DNA of 64,000 nt from Verticillium longisporum (GCA_019188255.1 JAETXT010000012.1:1922001-1986000); one strand, 5' to 3'; numbered from the stretch's first letter, positions 24,119 through 36,204 are shown. A program made the numbers and translations. The notes: a model not told the origin generated them from the sequence alone.

Positions 24119-24895
24119 TCAATCATCCTCCGGGGGCAGTTCATCGTCAATGTATCGTATCAACGAGACCCTCATTTCCGTCGTATCGTTACCCCGAAGT
24201 ACATCGCTGATGAAGTGGGCCTCGACTTGTATCTGCACCATTTCAAGTGCCCCTCGAAGTACTCCGCAAAATAGGTTCGAATACCAAAGCTCATCCTGTG
24301 CCCGAGCGTCATCTGGCAGCTCGACAAAGTCGGCCAGAGGGTTCTCATCAAACACGAGGGAGAACTGTTTGTTATCTGTCGTCCAATTGGTAACTTGCGG
24401 TGTGATGTTGAGGAAAATTTTGAATCCAACCTGGTGTTGATAGCTCGTCAGTATAGGAGGGGGGTGGGCTGGTATTGGCCTCCATGAACGCACTCTCGCA
24501 ATCGCATCCGCAGTCTCTCGGAAATTGGAGCACCTCTTCATAGTGTTTGATTTTGCTAGGTAGTCCTCGATCAGGCGCAACCCAATGTTGTAGCCCATTT
24601 TATCTAGCTGCTTGTTGACCTCGACATAATCACTGTCGAAGTCCTTGCACAGCTGGGCAACTATGGTACCGTAAGTGAGTGTAACAAGCTCGGCGTTGAC
24701 TTTGTCGACTCGAGTCCTGGGGGGCCGACCCGAGGTTAGGACTGGAAACGCATCGGTAGAGGATCGTTTTAGCGAGAAGGAACTTGGTGCTTACTTCCAT
24801 ATCCTACGTGTGTTAATACCGAGATCATGGGCACGTAGGTCCTTGGGAGAGGTCACTTACTCCTCACCGAGCCGAGTAGCCTTGTTTGCGGACAT
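24119..24895 (-). CDS. BET3: TRAPP complex subunit Bet3
   Basis: Four exons, 24895-24861, 24803-24795 (9 nt), 24716-24494 and 24430-24119, encode 192 aa. Bet3 is the core TRAPP subunit that tethers ER-derived vesicles and supports Ypt1/Rab1 activation at the Golgi. Family blocks: RLGEEIWKTRVDKVNAELV (built across exons 1-3), VTLTYGTIVAQLCKDF, MGYNIGLRLIEDYLAKS, KRCSNFRETADAIARVGF, and LRGALEMVQIQVEAHFISD. The Cys in KRCSNF matches the acylated Cys of mammalian BET3. The introns are 57, 78 and 63 nt, GT-AG. The 9-nt exon (GATATGGAA) supplies E/I/W/K at the conserved position, and every phase agrees. The 3' exon ends DDELPPEDD. Confidence 0.92.
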
Positions 24896-25474
24896 CGCCA
24901 ATCAAGGATACAGTTGAGGGGCTTGGCCTCGACGCTGCAGCTCAGGATGCGTTGACTACCTTGGGAGTAGTACGTGAAGTCTTCGCCGGCTGTGCGAGGA
25001 GCTCGCGTCAGGTGATTGTTGCCGGACGCGGGTGGGTGTGAACTGGTGGGAAATGGCAGTTTCGTGCGCGAAACATTAGCTACACTGCCTGTTACGACTT
25101 TAGGTTGTTGTAATGCATGGCAGTCGCTCGTGGGTGGCAGGCCCCGACTGTTCCTGACCGTAAACTGGGCCCGCGCTGCACCCCGACGGACGTATCTTAT
25201 GTATCTAACTGGGCTTTCTCATTTAACGAAAAGGCCACCCACCACGGACACGTCTGGTCACGCCAATATGGTAGTACATCCATCCTTTGCTGGTTTCGGT
25301 TTAGGACCAGGTACCCCAAGTTCTGCATTTCGTGCCTTCCAACGCGCTGTATCAACAATTCACTGTCGACACACCCCAAGCGTCCGACTGTCCACGAGCC
25401 CACCTACAGCACACGTTAATCACTCGCTCGAAAATAACACTACGATATAATCCGATTTGACTGATCAGCTTCAC
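24896..25474. other. Divergent intergenic region, BET3 / U5 40K gene
   Basis: A 579-bp shared upstream region of a minus-strand and a plus-strand gene. Short ORFs only. It is likely to hold both promoters; I see no distinctive motif. Confidence 0.5.
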
Positions 25475-26731
25475 ATGTCGGCCGAGAAGCGACCCGCCTC
25501 CGACGAGCCAGGCCCCGGGCAGGCGCTGGTCAAGAGACAAAATGTTGGAACATCTTCAGGAGCTCTCGCAAGGCTCAATGCCTCTGGAAACGGCAGTGCT
25601 CTTGTTAAGAATGTGAGTCACTATGGATTTTGTGTATAGGTAATGATGATTATTGTTAGTATACTTACACATCTTCTCTGTAGGCTCCTCGGACCAGTGG
25701 GCTGCAAGCGCCGGTGATGGAGCTGTCTGGCCATTCTGGTGAGGTCTTCGCAGCCAAGTTTGATCCTACTGGCAACTTCATCGCTTCAGGATCCATGGAC
25801 AGAAGTATATGTAAGCTTGACTGACATTCGTCGCAGTTGCATTCATAACAATATCGCTGACTTAGTGGACATAGTGCTGTGGAGAACATATGGCGATTGC
25901 GAGAATTACGGCATCCTCAAAGGGCACAGCGGTGCCGTTTTAGACCTCCAGTGGTCGAGAGACTCGCGAATTCTCTTTTCGGCCTCGGCCGACATGCATT
26001 TGGCCAGCTGGGATCTTGACAATGGCACACGGATACGGCGCTATGTCGGCCACGAGGAGGTCATCAATGCTATGGACATCAGCAGGCGAGGCGACGAGGT
26101 GCTCATCAGTGGCAGTGATGACGGATCAATCGGGCTCTGGGATCCTCGAACCAAACATGCGGCGGACTACATACAAACGGATTTTCCGGTGACGGCAGTC
26201 GCCATATCGGAGGCTGGCAATGAAGTCTACACTGGTGGTATCGATAACGACATCAAGGTGTGGGACTTACGAAAGAAAGCCGTTGTGTATTCCATGCTCG
26301 GCCATCAAGACACCATCACTTCATTGAGGGTATCTCCTGACTCACAATCGCTCCTGTCCTATGCCATGGACTCCACTGCAAGAACATGGGACATCCGCCC
26401 CTTTGCACCAACAGAACGCCACATTCGGACGTTCGATGGCGCCTCTATGGGCTTAGAGAAGAACCTCGTTAGTGCAAGTTGGGACTCAGCTGGCAAACAC
26501 GTGGCCGTGGGCTCTGGGGACGGCACTGTCACCATCTGGTCCAATGACTCCGGGAAATTGGCGTACAAGCTTCCTGGACACAAAGGCACTGTCAACTGCG
26601 CCGAATTTGCACCAGGATCTGAACCTATTCGTAAGTGCGAGCCTGGTGGTTGTTTCTTGTCCAATCTAACAAGACAAATAGTTCTCTCGGCGTCTTCTGA
26701 TCGCAATATGCTTCTGGGCGAGCTACGATGA
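25475..26731 (+). CDS. U5 snRNP 40 kDa WD40 protein (SNRNP40/Cwf17-like)
   Basis: Four exons, 25475-25612, 25684-25810, 25875-26630 and 26682-26731, encode 356 aa. The protein is a seven-bladed WD40 propeller that binds Prp8 in the U5 snRNP and acts in the spliceosome. The repeats begin at about residue 55 (VMELSGHSGEVFAAKFDPTG) and continue with ILKGHSGAVLDLQWS, YVGHEEVINAMD, DFPVTAVAIS, MLGHQDTITSLRVS, a longer blade with NLVSASWD, and KLPGHKGTVNCAEF. The protein closes with LSASSDRNMLLGEL. The N-terminal 45 residues are basic and disordered, as in relatives. The introns are 71, 64 and 51 nt. The last exon codes for only 16 residues but completes the final blade. Phases agree at every junction. 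Confidence 0.93.
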
Positions 26732-28479
26732 TTCACTTTACCCACAGACACATGGCAAACCACACAGAGCCTTCGATGTACTGGATCGGTGGTTTGTTCT
26801 GAATTACAGTAGGAATGATTGGAGACTCAACGCAGTATGGCTACTGTCTCGCTGTTTTGAAGACATCAAATTACGCCCTGGCGACCCTCTCGGCTTTAAA
26901 TCCAGGCGAAAGAGGCCATATACGCTTGCGACCCTCCGGGCCTTCTTGAGTGATGAAAGGGGCCTGGCCAGGGACGAAAATGAAGGCGTGAGCCGTTCAG
27001 AAGCTTGATCATGGGGGAGAGACTAGCCACTTACCACATTCTGGTCGGTACACATTTGGACACGCCGAAACGCTATGTTTCTCGAATGTCTTTGAGATTT
27101 TGTGTCACGGTTTCCGGGCTGCACGCACAGGCGGGCGCCTGGCTGCAACTAAGCACTTACGAAATGATGCTGTCGTTACTGCATCAGATAGTTCAAAGAC
27201 AATAACAGGGCCGCCCTTATTGGTTGATCTTTCATCGTGCTAGTAGCCCACCACAGCCTTTGTTATCCATCTGTAGGTTATGCGTGGGCCTCACAAGTGT
27301 TTAATCATAGTCGGTCCTGTTACTGATGTGTTGCGTGTTTGGATGGAAGCAGGTCATAAATGAACAGGTCGCGCCCCATTGCTTTACATTGGGCTTCATA
27401 AGCTGCAACCGACATTCAGAATAGTAGACGATATTTGCTTGAATGTCTTGAGAAAGCGTACAAAAAAAAAAAAAAAAAAAAGGCACATTACTTGAGGCAA
27501 AATGATGAACAGGAAGGAATGCAAGGTACAGAAGATAATTACATTTTGAACTACCAAGGAGACAACGATTGGGTGACGTTCCAATTTAGGTCGGCATCTT
27601 AGTGCTGTTTTGTGCTTCAGCTATTGATTCAGGGCCAATCAGCCGATCGTCGCCGCGTGGGGTCTCGAACAGGGAGGGGGTTCACACGAAATCCGAAACC
27701 TGGTCTGCCCCATCGCCAAACCCCGTGTCCCTGCGTGTCCAGGCGGCAGTCGGACAGCATCATACGTGTCGGAGGACAGGCAAAGTATGCATGGTCAGTG
27801 GCAATGAATGTCATTTCGGTCGATGAAGCGTACTGTCTGGGAATCTTTGGGGTCTTTGGCCCCTGGCACGTCTCGTCTGAATGGACGGAACATAACCCTG
27901 CGACGCAGCGATCGCGTTACATTTCCTCACCCCTCGTCCTAGTTGGCCTCCCCTCCCTTCACCCGTCCCTTCCAAGAATCCCGTCACCATAGCACAATCC
28001 TTGGTGCAAGGCCGACATGTTCATTGACCTGACACCATCCGATCCATTCCCCCCAAACCAACAACATATTTACCCCTAGCTGTCTCGATCCTCGCCTAAT
28101 ATTGATCAAGCATGCCTCTTCCCACCTCCCCAAGGCCCAACTCAGGCAAACTTCTCATCCCGGTGGGTGTCACAGATCCGCAAGACTGACTGTTGTCCGA
28201 GTACTACTGCTCGTCAAGAGAAACATTCGTTGAAGTAGGTACCAGCGATCAAAATCGTGGCTCATGAATATACACTTGCAGAAGGCAGGCACTGACTGAC
28301 TGGCACCTCATAGCGACAACGACTCTCCCGACTAGCAACAGTTACTGTCTAGCGTCGCAGTGCGCTGCATTGCCCTGCAATAGGAATCATCACCTCATAC
28401 TCAGCAACGACCCATGTTCCAGGCCATGAACAAAGTAACTGCATAGATCGCCCTCTCTGTTGTCTGACGACACCGGCCG
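26732..28479. other. Intergenic
   Basis: 1.75 kb with no recognisable gene. It contains a run of 20 A at 27462-27481. The ORFs at 27602-27992 overlap on both strands and look random. Confidence 0.5.
27462..27481. repeat. Poly-A homopolymer, 20 nt
   Basis: Twenty consecutive A. I see no coding sequence upstream that would suggest a retrocopy tail and no target-site duplication by eye, so I call it a simple homopolymer. Confidence 0.9.
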
Positions 28480-29893
28480 ATGGATCGCCTGGATCGGGGA
28501 CGCGCTGCGGGGGATGGGGAGATCGAACAGCGGACGGTTGAGTTGCACGAGGCTGGTGAACCTGCAGTCGCGAACGAAATGGAACAGGCCTCTTCATGGC
28601 GCCTAGGTCCGCTTTCCGTACGGCGCCCACAACCTTTCACAAGACGATCAGCCGATGACAATGCACCCATCACGAGCCTCAGTAACGATACTGATGAAGC
28701 CGGTGACAGCCCCAAGACTCCACGATTCAACCTCGGCTTCAGCCTACCACCACTTCGAATCGACAGAAATGAGGGAAATGATCAAGGCATCCCTCCTAGA
28801 TTCATTCAGCAATATATGATACCGACTGCTGCGTCTCGAGCAGGCGAAGTCAGACACTCTCCTCCGATGCGATCAAGTGCGCCGATGTCGCCGGTTCATC
28901 TGGCTGGAAATAGATGGCCTGACGCGCGTGGGTCGGGCAGCTACGCACAGGAATCGAGAGGTCTAGAAGGAGGGAACCAACAATATCGACGCTCCAGACA
29001 ACCGGGACGAAGGACGTGGCTGGGGCTTAGGCAGCCCGGCCATGCTGGCACTCGACCGAAACGCTTTGTATTCTGTTTGCCGTGGACCGCCTCACAACGC
29101 GCTCGGTCCCTGGCTGTGCAGTGCTTCGTCTCAGGGTGTCTGGTAATCATGACTTTGACTGTTTGTAAGTTGTGTTGCTAGTCAACATCAGTCTCCTGTG
29201 TGTGGTAGCGCCAAGGAACGCGATCTAACGCAAGGCTCAAATAGATCTGGCCTTGACTGTCTCTAGAAAGATCCAGCAGAGCGAGTTCACAGTACTTCTC
29301 ATATTGATGATACTCTTTGCCGCCGTCTTCTTCAGTCACAGAGTGGTCCGCCTCTGCCTGCTAGTGTATCGGCCGCAGCCAGAGCAACCAGTGGCTCATG
29401 AAGCGCAACATCTCGGTATCTTTGCGGTGCCGGAAGAGCCGATTCGAGTGGTCCTGGCACGGGATGAAGAAGAGGGATCCGAAGTTGGACAGCAGGCCGC
29501 CAAGAAACCAAAGCCGCCTCCGTACGGTGCCTGGCGGCAGAGTGTGGTAAGAACCGGCACCTCCCTTGTCGTCCGCCCTTGCACATGATGAAGTGGATCG
29601 CTGACGATAAGAATTGATTGAAGCGAGTTGACCCTGATCGCATCTACTGGCAGCGTAACCCGAACGCGGTATTGAATGAGCCACTGCCTGCTCGAGGCGA
29701 CTCAGGGACGACGGAGATAGGGAATGCAGGCGCTTCTCGGCCGCCCTCATATGCTTCGGAGGATGGAGTTGACTATGTTGTGGAGGCTAGGCCTCGCTCC
29801 ATAGCACCCGCCGCAATGATGGAAATGCCCACGCCTCTGCCCGTCCACCCCTCGGGAGTGGGGCGGCTGAATGGAAGGCAAGCTCCGTGGTGA
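28480..29893 (+). CDS. Fungal membrane protein, two TM segments and PPxY motifs
   Basis: Three exons, 28480-29164, 29245-29546 and 29624-29893, encode 418 aa. I do not recognise a named family. The first 200 residues are hydrophilic and look disordered, with TPRFNLGFSLPPLRID as the most ordered-looking block. Two hydrophobic helices follow close together, at about 210-232 (CFVSGCLVIMTLTVYLAL) and 243-270 (VLLILMILFAAVFFSH), consistent with a hairpin membrane anchor. The C-terminal part has RVDPDRIYWQRN and two PPxY motifs: PPPY (about 321) and PPSY (about 369, in RPPSYASEDGVDYVVEARPR). PPxY motifs bind WW domains, for example of Rsp5-type ubiquitin ligases, so an adaptor role is possible. The introns are 80 and 77 nt; phases agree. 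Confidence 0.75.
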
Positions 29894-31260
29894 GTGTACG
29901 ATTGGAATTGGGTTGTTGCATACACCTTAAGGTACCTTAGTTGCAATGCATGTGTGATTCGATGTTGTTGCCATGCAAAGGCTGGTTCGATGTCAGCTTG
30001 AGCTCGGTAAGAGGTCAGCTACGTGGAACAGTACCGTGATCTCGGTAGGAGCCACTGAGTGCTTGTACAGTCAGATACGGCATGGCTGTTGAAGTTATAT
30101 CACGTGTCGCAAACGCGATGGTGGAGTGGTTACCCACCCCACAACCATGTCGAGTCGAAGCGACCCCTCCCCCCGGTCCCGGGGCAGGCGCACGGTGCCT
30201 GACCTTCATACGCCAGTCACAGGACAGCATCAGTAACGAGGTGTCCACCACGATGGATCTGTGCCTCTCCTCTTTTGGGCCTTGGGGCACTCGGTCTGTG
30301 GTCTGCGTCTCCTCACTCGCCCACGCCCTTCTCGCTCCCCTTTCCGCTTCCGCTTCCACCAAACATCGTCACTTTCTTGAAATTTTTTCCACTCGAGAAC
30401 CCCTCTCGGGCTGCTGGTGGTGAGAAGATTGGAAGGTTGTCGTCGTCGACGGTTGTTGCTGGACTCAGGAGAACACTACTTTCCGCTCATCGAAGAAAAC
30501 AACCCCCCGGCCAACCCCCAATCCCCCGTACGATTTTCCAGCAATCCGCCACTTTACTCGCAAATCAAGGTAAGCTGTCTTCCCTCTATCTTCTTGCTCG
30601 TCAATTGCTTTCGCACGACGGAGGCCGTGTACCCCTCCCTCCCTTATCCGCATGTCTCGTCTCCCCTCCGTTCCCCTCGGCCGAGGCTGTGTACCCTATC
30701 ACGCATCACGTACCACCACCACCACCACCACCACAAACTACCACCACGGCCAGTTGCAACTGCAGCATACTTGCGCCTGCCTCCCAACGCCAGAGATGGG
30801 CGACACAGGCACTCCACCGCTGAGATCCTTCGAAGCACCTTGATACTCTTGTACTTGTCACGGTTCGCCTACGAAACTAGCCAACTCCGGTCGCATAATC
30901 TCGCTTGAGAGTGCGCCGCACCGCATTACAGAGCAACATCCTGCATCCAAACCTGGTTGCTCTTTTGCGCCACAAGACACACGCACGCGATTTGCCTTGT
31001 TCGCCATCCTACCATACTCGCTTGGTGCGCCAGGCCTCAACCATATACTGCGACTGAAAGTTGCCAAGCGCACCTGCGCAATTGATCGGGTCAACTGTTT
31101 AACACCATACGGATCAGCCGAACTGTTCTGCGGGGATTGTATATCGACAACCTGCAGGTCTTACTGTCGCCCTTTGGACTAGTGGCCGGCCGTCTATATC
31201 AGCAAAGCCTGGATGAAACCTTGCTGACAACGTCTGAGGCAGATCATCATTGTCCACATC
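29894..31260. other. Promoter and long 5' leader of the zinc-knuckle gene
   Basis: 1.4 kb before the GIS2-like ATG. A pyrimidine-rich stretch at about 30290-30420 resembles the promoter or transcription-start region of a strongly expressed fungal gene. A CAAGGTAAGC donor-like site near 30570 could start a leader intron; I cannot fix its acceptor. An ACC trinucleotide repeat spans 30712-30734. One AGGTACCT lies at 29930-29937. Confidence 0.4.
30712..30734. repeat. ACC trinucleotide microsatellite
   Basis: About seven and a half ACC units in the presumed leader of the GIS2-like gene. No coding role visible. Confidence 0.85.
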
Positions 31261-32111
31261 ATGTCTTCCCTCTCTCGCCGCGCATGCTACAAGTGTGGCA
31301 ATGTTGGCCACTACGCCGAGGTCTGCTCCTCTGCTGAGCGCCTTTGCTACAACTGTATGACTCCCACCTGCCATATACTCGTGCGCCATTCCCACTGACT
31401 ATCTACTAGGCAAGCAACCCGGTAAGCTGTGATGCGCCAAGCCATTATATACGAATCACTCACTGACGTGAAAAACGAAGGACACGAGTCCAATGGCTGC
31501 CCTCTGCCTCGTACCACCGAGGCTAAGCAGTGCTACCACTGCCAGGGCCTTGGCCACGTTCAGGCCGACTGCCCGACTCTTCGCTTGAGCGGTGCTGGTA
31601 CTAGTGGTCGCTGCTACAACTGCGGCCAGCCTGGTCATCTCGCCGTAAGCTAAGCTCCGTCTACCAATGCAAGTCTCGATCTGCGTTCTGACGAAATTTA
31701 TGTTTCCAGCGAACCTGCCCTACCCCAGCTGGTGTTGGCCTGGGTCGTGGTGCTCCCGTTCCCCGCGGCGGGTACGGTGGCTTTGCACGAGGCGGCTTCG
31801 CTGGCGGTCCGCGCCCCGCAACCTGCTACAAGTGTGGAGGACCTAACCACTTCGCGCGCGACTGCCAGGCTCAAGCCATGAAGTGCTACGCCTGCGGCAA
31901 GCTCGGCCACATTTCTCGCGATTGCACCGCGCCCAACGGTGGACCGCTCAACACCGCTGGCAAGACCTGCTACCAATGCGGCGAGGCTGGTCACATCTCG
32001 CGCGACTGCCCGCAGAAGGCCGCCAACGGCGAGATTCCCAACGATGTTGTCGACCTCAACCCTACGGCCAACTTGGCACCGCCTGTCGCTCCCTTGGCTC
32101 CCGTTGCCTAA
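31261..32111 (+). CDS. GIS2: CCHC zinc-knuckle protein, Gis2/CNBP/Byr3-like
   Basis: Four exons, 31261-31354, 31410-31421 (12 nt), 31481-31644 and 31710-32111, encode 223 aa. Gis2/CNBP proteins bind single-stranded nucleic acids and mRNAs and promote translation; they also enter stress granules. All seven CX2CX4HX4C knuckles are present: CYKCGNVGHYAEVC, CYNCKQPGHESNGC, CYHCQGLGHVQADC, CYNCGQPGHLARTC, CYKCGGPNHFARDC, CYACGKLGHISRDC and CYQCGEAGHISRDC. An Arg/Gly-rich segment separates knuckles 4 and 5. Knuckle 2 is assembled from three exons: the 12-nt exon GCAAGCAACCCG gives the second Cys (shared codon), KQP and part of Gly. The introns are 55, 59 and 65 nt. Phases agree at each junction. 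Confidence 0.95.
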
Positions 32112-33621
32112 AAAAAAAGGCCGTCTCCCGCCCCTGTTACTGGTCGGACAGGCACGCCTTGTCACCTGCGCTGGCCCGCTTTCCAGGAGTCTCGGCTTGG
32201 TCACTTGCTTCGGTCTCTGTGCCGTGCGTACCTAGGCCGAAACTGATCTTGCTTGAGAACTATCATCACAACGACCTCGACTATTTTTTTCTTTCACGCT
32301 ATTCATTACGCACGGGCTCACGCTATCCACACGAAACGTAACTCATGGACATAGGACGCATCACTTGTTTTTATCTCTACGGCGTCTCGGACACATTCCT
32401 CTTCTTCAGCTCTGTCGGATTTTCAAACCCTCGGACACGGCTTAAGCTTTCATTCAACGAATCATACTTTCTTTCGACTACAACTCCTGTAATACGGTCC
32501 TTGACTATTACGCAAGTCCAGCTCGCACACAGTTCTCGCGGTGGATGAGAAGGAGGAAACCTACGATTACCAATTACTTCACGGCCTAATGCCCCTAGGA
32601 TTTATTTTGGGTACGGCGAACGTAAGGCTCGGGTCTTCTTGTGGGCTCCGGTTACGTTTGAGCGGCAAATGGGACAGCGCAGACAGACGGTCATTGAGTA
32701 GAGACTCTTGGCAGAGTGGCATAGCGAGCCGTTATCGTGCGACACTCGTGGTCAGCAGCTGGGCGACTTCTTGAGCGTCTTGAAGAAGTTGAAATCTCGG
32801 AGCGTCGGTGAAGCTGTCGGGCCTGGTGGGCGACACAGCATGATTTTCTGCCCGACGACAGCAGTAGATACCAAGAGTCAATGGCAGAGGCCCTGGACCG
32901 ACAAACCCTCTTCTAACGAGGGCTCAGATTGAGATTGGTTGCAGTGGTAGCTGGTTGGGTTGAGAGGAGGGAGTGACTGTGGCTACGTAGAATATTTCAC
33001 TCGAACGGCGAACGAACAGGGACGTCAGTCGACATGATTGTCGCGATGTAGACATGAAATACCTCATCTACTTTGCACTGCTTCCAGGTGTGCGCAGGAA
33101 GCAGACGCGATATCGCCTTTCACCGGGCGCTCGACAATCGAGGCCTAGATCTGGTCGCCAGGGGTTTCCGTGCTTGTGTACTTCTTGGGCAGACCACGTT
33201 GGCTCACGCTACTGGTTTGTGCCGTGTGCGAATGCAGACGCACATGCAGACGCAGTTCACCATGTGCTCACGCGGATTACTGCTAGGGTCACTGCACCGA
33301 CGTCCAATCATGGTGGCGGTGGGAACCATGATGCTCAGCCTCATATGCTTGCATCTTGATGGGCAGCTGCAACCCCTCTCCCGCGTGGCGGTCGCTGCCT
33401 GGGTCTGGTGAAGCTTGACATGTTTCCAGCTTTGCCCGACCCGAGCACGGTGGTGTCTTGACCCTCATCAACACGCCACCTCTCCCATAATACTGCATGC
33501 TTTGTGCCGACGTTCGCCGTTTATTCTGCGTCTCGTTGCGCGCTACTTTGTATTCTTCATTCATCTGCATGTGGCACCAATCAGCCGGAGATTGAGGTGC
33601 CAGCCCGTCATCAACGACACA
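32112..33621. other. Intergenic
   Basis: 1.5 kb between the 3' end of the GIS2-like gene and the calpain gene. ORFs up to 148 codons overlap on both strands with no recognisable domain. Nothing else seen. Confidence 0.5.
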
Positions 33622-36204
33622 ATGGCCGCCGTAGCCGCATCTAAAGGCAAACGGATACAGCAAGCACCTCAAGCGGCCATTGACGAGTTCTGGGATAAGT
33701 TTACCACCAAAGCTCCAGGCAAGGGTATCATACATGCACTGTAACCTTTTGTAAATATGACTTGAAGACTAATCAACGACCGGTAGCCACTACAATCATT
33801 CCCCGGAACCCCCATGTCGAAAAGGCAGTCAAGAGAACGACACAGACCTCATTCGATGAAGCGGTGGCCCTCTGCCGGACCAAAGTGCGCAAGATCGTGG
33901 ATGAATGCCGCGCTGTAAACCAGAAGTATCGCGACCCGCATTTTGATCTCGAGTTCGATTTGAAATTCGGAAGTCGAAATTGTCTCGACTCCCTTTGGAA
34001 CATTAAAGACAGAGAGCCGCCGGAGCCTTTGCTGCGACCGAGGTCCATCAAACGCGTGGTTGACATCTTTGATGAGCCTCAATTTTACATCGACGACGCT
34101 ACTGCCGACGATGTGCGCCAAGGTCGTGGGGGGGATTGTTGGCTTATGGCAGCCCTGTGTGGCCTCAGCAATAAGCCTGGCTTGATCGAAAGGGTTTGTG
34201 TTTCGCATGACCAGGAGGTTGGCGTCTATGGCTTCGTCTTCCATCGTGACGCTGAGTGGTTCAGTGTCATCATTGACGACAAGGTATGATGGAACCCCTT
34301 TTTCGTCTCGATCACTTTCGCGGTTGGCAATTAAACATATTGGGGTCACCACCTGACCTCAATTGATAGCTTTACCTCACAAAGCCTGATTATGACGAAA
34401 GTTATCTTGAGCGGAATCTTTGGGATGACCGAGAACGCATCAACTCAGAAGATGCCTACCGCAAAATCTACCAGTCAAACAGCGGCGCCTTGTATTTCGC
34501 CCAATGTGAAAATCCAAACGAAACGTGGCTTCCGCTATTGGAAAAGGCTTACGCGAAAGCTCGAAAGCTCATGGTGATTACTCTGCCATCGAGGGCGGTT
34601 TTACCGGCGAGGCCGTCGAAGACTTGACCGGAGGGGTTACGACTGAGCTTTATACCACAGATATTCTGAGCAAAGAGGTTTTCTGGAAGCAGAAGTTGCT
34701 GCGCGTAAATCAGGATTGCCTCATCAGTTGCTCAACTGGGTTTGCTTCAAGAGGCCGGGGGGAGCGTAATGGAATCGTCGAGATGCATGCGTACAGTGTA
34801 ATGAAGGCAGTTGAGCTCAACGGAGAACGCCTTGTTCACCTGAAGAATCCATGGGGCAAAGGAGAGTGGAAAGGTTAGACCAATGCGTTCTTCTCCTGAG
34901 AATCTGTTTCTTTTTTTCCCCCTTCTGGCGTAGTTTGTGCTAACGGCATATAAGGTGCATGGTCTGATGGCTCGAAGGAATGGACTCCAGAATGGCTACG
35001 GCAACTCAACCACACTTTCGGCGATGATGGAGCCTTTTGGATCTCCTATACTGACCTCTTGAAGAAGTATTCAATGTTTGACGTTACTCGCCTCTTCGGC
35101 TCCGACTGGACTTCGACAACGAAATGGACCACTCTAGAGGTTCCTTGGGTTTCGGACTACCATAAAACTTCTTTCGCTCTGACTATTACCAGGGCTGGAC
35201 CGGTAGTCATCGTGCTATCACAGCTGGATGATCGCTACTTTCGAGGCCTGGAAGGTCAATATCGATTTGACCTCGGCTTCCGCTTGCACAGAGCTGGCGA
35301 TGGAGAGGCCTATGTCGTTCGCAGCGAGCCTGCATACCGAATGAGAAGATCGGTCAACGTCGAGCTTGATCTTGAAGCTGGCAACTACGAAGTCCACGTT
35401 CGTGTTGAAGCCACTCGCAACGACGACCTACTTCCCACCCATCAAGTGATTCGCAAGTACGCCAAAAGTCGGCGAGACAAGTTGATGCATACCGGATTGG
35501 CATATGATATCGCTCATGGGAAAGGCTTAATGGCAGCCAACGCAAAATCTACGCGCGCCTCTGACGAGAAGGTGCGGGGTGCCCGCGAACAAGACAAACT
35601 ACGCTCGACCATTCGAAGCATACTCCAGGAAGGAGAGAAGCGGAGACCTTGTGATTGGACAAGAAACCAGGAGAGCAGGTTTGTGAGGACCGGTCGCACG
35701 GTTTGGCGTCAGCCAGATGTAATTTCTGACAATCGCAGTCCCAACAGCTCTGAAGCCGGTCACGAAGACAGCGACTGCATTCCAACTTTGTTAGAAATGC
35801 TGGGGAAAGAGATCGAGAACGCAGCGATCAACAAAAATACAGGTAACTCGACCAACGATAACACAGGCTCCCTGTGCCACTGTCCTTCCGCCTCAGCATT
35901 GCTCACTTCAGAAGAGCCGGACGAATTTGAGATGAACCCCTGGAACGCTGTAGTCGTGGTCGGTTTGAGGGTATATCACATGGTCGGGCCCGAGTCGCAA
36001 GTCCAACAAGAAACAGGTGATGTGGTCACGTTGCAGGTCCTGTCTCCCCAGACCAGGGTCGAAGTCGAATCCTCGGATAATGCCATGCAGGTTGCGGAGA
36101 CGACAAAGGGTCTTGACATTGACGACACGGAAAAAGATGCGACTCTGGATGGGGGTATCAGGCAGAGGAAGAAAAGGATTGTGGTCCGCACGAGTGACGG
36201 CTGA
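33622..36204 (+). CDS. Calpain-like cysteine protease (family C2), frame broken by an 8-bp duplication
   Basis: Exons 33622-33724, 33787-34283, 34370-34873 and 34955-36204. Calpains are intracellular papain-fold proteases. The catalytic residues are Cys152 (in GRGGDCWLMAAL), His about 337 (in VEMHAYSVMKAV) and Asn about 357 (in HLKNPWGKGEW), counted without the duplication. A domain III-like beta region follows (about 430-540, with FALTITRAGPVVIVLSQLDD), then a long low-complexity tail. The MIT domain of PalB/Rim13 is not visible, so this looks like the other fungal calpain type. GAAAGCTC occurs twice in tandem at 34555-34570. Both copies together shift the frame within the family block LLEKAYAKAHGDYSAIEGG, giving a stop at 34625-34627 and about 285 aa without His or Asn. 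With one copy the frame is open to 36204 (781 aa) and all splice phases fit. The introns are 62, 86 and 81 nt. Confidence 0.85.

Noticed and set aside
27462..27481. Poly-A tail of a retroelement or retrocopy
   Set aside because: No coding remnant upstream and no visible target-site duplication.
33622..36204. PalB/Rim13 pH-signalling calpain
   Set aside because: No MIT-like N-terminal domain visible; the block order fits the other fungal calpain type better.
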